Positions 60,029 through 64,000 of a stretch of DNA of 64,000 nt are shown here, in pieces (within the stretch, counting starts at the first letter, position 1; the number at the start of each line of letters is the position of its first letter). The stretch comes from Pseudomonas sp. stari2 (lineage in GTDB: Bacteria > Pseudomonadota > Gammaproteobacteria > Pseudomonadales > Pseudomonadaceae). The translations under genes and the position numbers were made by a program. The stretch is taken from positions 5,278,501 through 5,342,500 of the forward strand of contig NZ_CP099760.1 of NCBI RefSeq assembly GCF_040760005.1, given 5' to 3'. The notes beneath the pieces were generated by a model. It searched no databases. It was not told where the DNA came from and saw only the letters and a program-made list of their open reading frames with translations.

Positions 60029-60073
60029 CACAAGCAGTAGATAGACGACTACCAGCGTCTATGAAGCATCCCT

Positions 60074-60098
60074 AAAGCCCGTTAACTGCGGGCTTTTT
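60074..60098 (+). terminator. Terminator after tRNA-Leu
   Basis: AAGCCCG (60075-60081) pairs with CGGGCTT (60089-60095), followed by TTT. It lies 46 bp after the tRNA. Confidence 0.88.
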
Positions 60099-60502
60099 GC
60101 TGTCTGGGATAATATCCCCATCTCTACGCGACAACTTCGCCCCCTCCCCAAAGCAGCCCGTCGGGACAGACTCAGGGACAGCCTGTTAATCACTGACACC
60201 TCGACCTGAGCCGCTCGATGACGCCCGCATTGCCTGCAAAAACTATTGCAATGCATCCCGGCACAGAAAAGGCTGGTAGAACCCAGTGACTGGCCCTTCC
60301 CACGCGACGCCATCCAAACAGCACCACAAGGCTGCCAGCCCTCTCAGAGGCGCCCTGGAGAGCCGATCATTAAATTCCACTACCCAAGCGTAAATAGCTG
60401 CCAATCGCGCGCTGACGAAAAGCTTTAAGGTCGTAGAAGCCTTGACTTAACTTGGAGGCAGCCGCAAGGCGTCCGAGAATGCTGTACGAACTTTCCTGCG
60501 GG
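60099..60502. other. Gene-poor gap between tRNA-Leu and the 5S gene
   Basis: About 400 bp without a supported gene. Short open frames (minus 60313-60059; plus 60246-60428) show no family likeness, no good ribosome site and low complexity. The spot behind a tRNA-Leu 3' end is a common integration target, but no integrase fragment or second copy of the tRNA end is visible here. Confidence 0.5.
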
Positions 60503-60540
60503 CAAAACAAAACCCCAACTGCTTTCGCAATTGGGGTTTC
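60503..60540 (-). terminator. Terminator of the rRNA operon
   Basis: AAACCCCAA (60510-60518) pairs with TTGGGGTTT (60531-60539). On the minus strand the stem is followed by TTTTGTTTT. It is 11 bp after the 5S gene. Confidence 0.88.
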
Positions 60541-60550
60541 GGAATTTAAT

Positions 60551-60666
60551 CTTGACGATGACCTACTCTCACATGGGGAAACCCCACACTACCATCGGCG
60601 ATGCATCGTTTCACTTCTGAGTTCGGGATGGGATCAGGTGGTTCCAACGCTCTATGGTCGTCAAGA
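60551..60666 (-). rRNA. rrf: 5S ribosomal RNA
   Basis: The terminal stem is CTTGACGA (60551-60558) with TCGTCAAG (60658-60665). On the minus strand the sequence GAGCGTTGGAACCACCTGAT and GAACTCAGAAGTGAAACG are universal 5S segments. The length of about 116 nt is normal for Pseudomonas. It is 156 bp after the 23S gene; ends are placed by pairing and may shift by 1-3 nt. Confidence 0.95.
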
Positions 60667-60822
60667 AATTCGGGTACTGACTCGTGGCCGGCTGGCCTCG
60701 CTTCAGCAAATTGGGTATGGGATAGTTTTCGGTGTTTTGTGAGCATCGAACTTTCGGTTCATTGCGTCTTCACACACCGCAATCTGATGCTCTTTCGAGT
60801 AGTCAAATTGCTTGGGTGTTAT

Positions 60823-63713
<2,891 letters not shown>

Positions 63714-63958
63714 ATATAACCCCAAGCAATCTGGTTATACTGTGAAGACGACATTCGCCGAAAATTCGAATTTCTCAACTAAGAGAACTCACAAATTTTA
63801 CCTTAGCCTGATCACCACCAGTGAAAGTGGATCTCAGTCTATCTTTCTATCACATACCCAAATTTTTAAAGAACGATCTAGTCAAAGACTAGAAATCAAC
63901 ATTCATCATCATCTGATGGAATGCTCATTTCTAAGCTTTCAAACTTCAGAAGCAGTAG
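63714..63958 (-). other. Spacer between tRNA-Ala and 23S rRNA
   Basis: About 245 bp of AT-rich rRNA spacer. It contains no gene. Its inner end should pair with the sequence beyond the 23S 3' end to form the RNase III processing stem, and a boxA-like antitermination signal would be expected in this area. Confidence 0.7.
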
Positions 63959-64000
63959 TGGTGGAGCCAAGCGGGATCGAACCGCTGACCTCCTGCGTGC
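63959..64000 (-). tRNA. tRNA-Ala (probably TGC), 3' part only
   Basis: On the minus strand GCACGCAGGAGGTCAGCGGTTCGATCCCGCTTGGCTCCACCA ends at 63959 with an encoded CCA. The T arm and the 3' acceptor strand are complete, and the sequence breaks off inside the anticodon loop at the window edge. In rRNA operons this place is taken by tRNA-Ala(TGC) after tRNA-Ile, so the anticodon is inferred from the visible GC plus context. Confidence 0.9.

Noticed and set aside
60059..60313. 84-codon minus-strand frame behind tRNA-Leu
   Set aside because: It crosses the tRNA terminator, has no family likeness and low-complexity runs (LSLSLSRRAALGRGR).

Overview
This 64 kb window is chromosomal DNA of a Pseudomonas, most likely of the P. 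fluorescens complex. The evidence is the GC-rich coding sequence, the Pseudomonas-type order of the isc, hisS-der, sec and queuosine clusters, the oprB/gcd/second-lon neighbourhood, the type of REP hairpins between genes, and the sequence of the 23S and 5S genes. No phage, insertion sequence, CRISPR array or plasmid gene is visible.

Layout. 1-3504: a CS1/cable-type chaperone-usher pilus locus read leftward (pilin, usher, start of the tip subunit, cut by the window edge; no chaperone is visible). 3946-5353: a YqjI-like metal-responsive PadR repressor and a siderophore-interacting reductase behind a perfect 20-bp palindrome. 5372-6242: a Pr6Pr membrane protein and a VF530 protein. 6542-10407: the OprB sugar porin and PQQ glucose dehydrogenase, a periplasmic glucose oxidation module. 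10645-11187: a DUF6124-type gene with an elaborate RNA-like leader. 11244-15556: REP-type repeats around a second Lon protease, a chagasin-like inhibitor lipoprotein and a YhhN protein. 15650-19282: cmoA-cmoB (tRNA wobble uridine), tadA (tRNA inosine) and a Tat-exported multicopper oxidase. 19523-23857: a very large toxin-like gene with a C-terminal tandem duplication. 23938-28589: guaA-guaB, a zinc-ribbon protein and a TauE/SafE permease. 28691-33816: a LysR regulator, xseA, an M23 peptidase and leuA. 33917-35844: an omega-amidase/aminotransferase pair.

35962-50931 is a long leftward run of housekeeping genes. In transcription order it reads iscR-iscS-iscU-iscA-hscB-hscA-fdx-iscX (Fe-S assembly), ndk, rlmN, pilW, rodZ, ispG, hisS, yfgM, bamB, der. 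Several products need Fe-S clusters or SAM radical chemistry (RlmN, IspG), which fits their position behind isc. cysE and trmJ lie just upstream on the same strand and suhB is divergent. 53733-59835 holds a glycine-zipper protein and secF-secD-yajC-tgt-queA. The right end has a tRNA-Leu(CAA) and, on the minus strand, the distal part of an rRNA operon (part of tRNA-Ala, 23S, 5S).

Most of the window is ordinary core genome. The least ordinary pieces are the toxin whose first of two TIKI/ChaN-like domains has lost its predicted active-site residues, the three-way-junction leader of the DUF6124 gene with a competing helix, the repressor palindrome at 3946, and several intercistronic hairpins, one holding a perfect -10 box in its loop.
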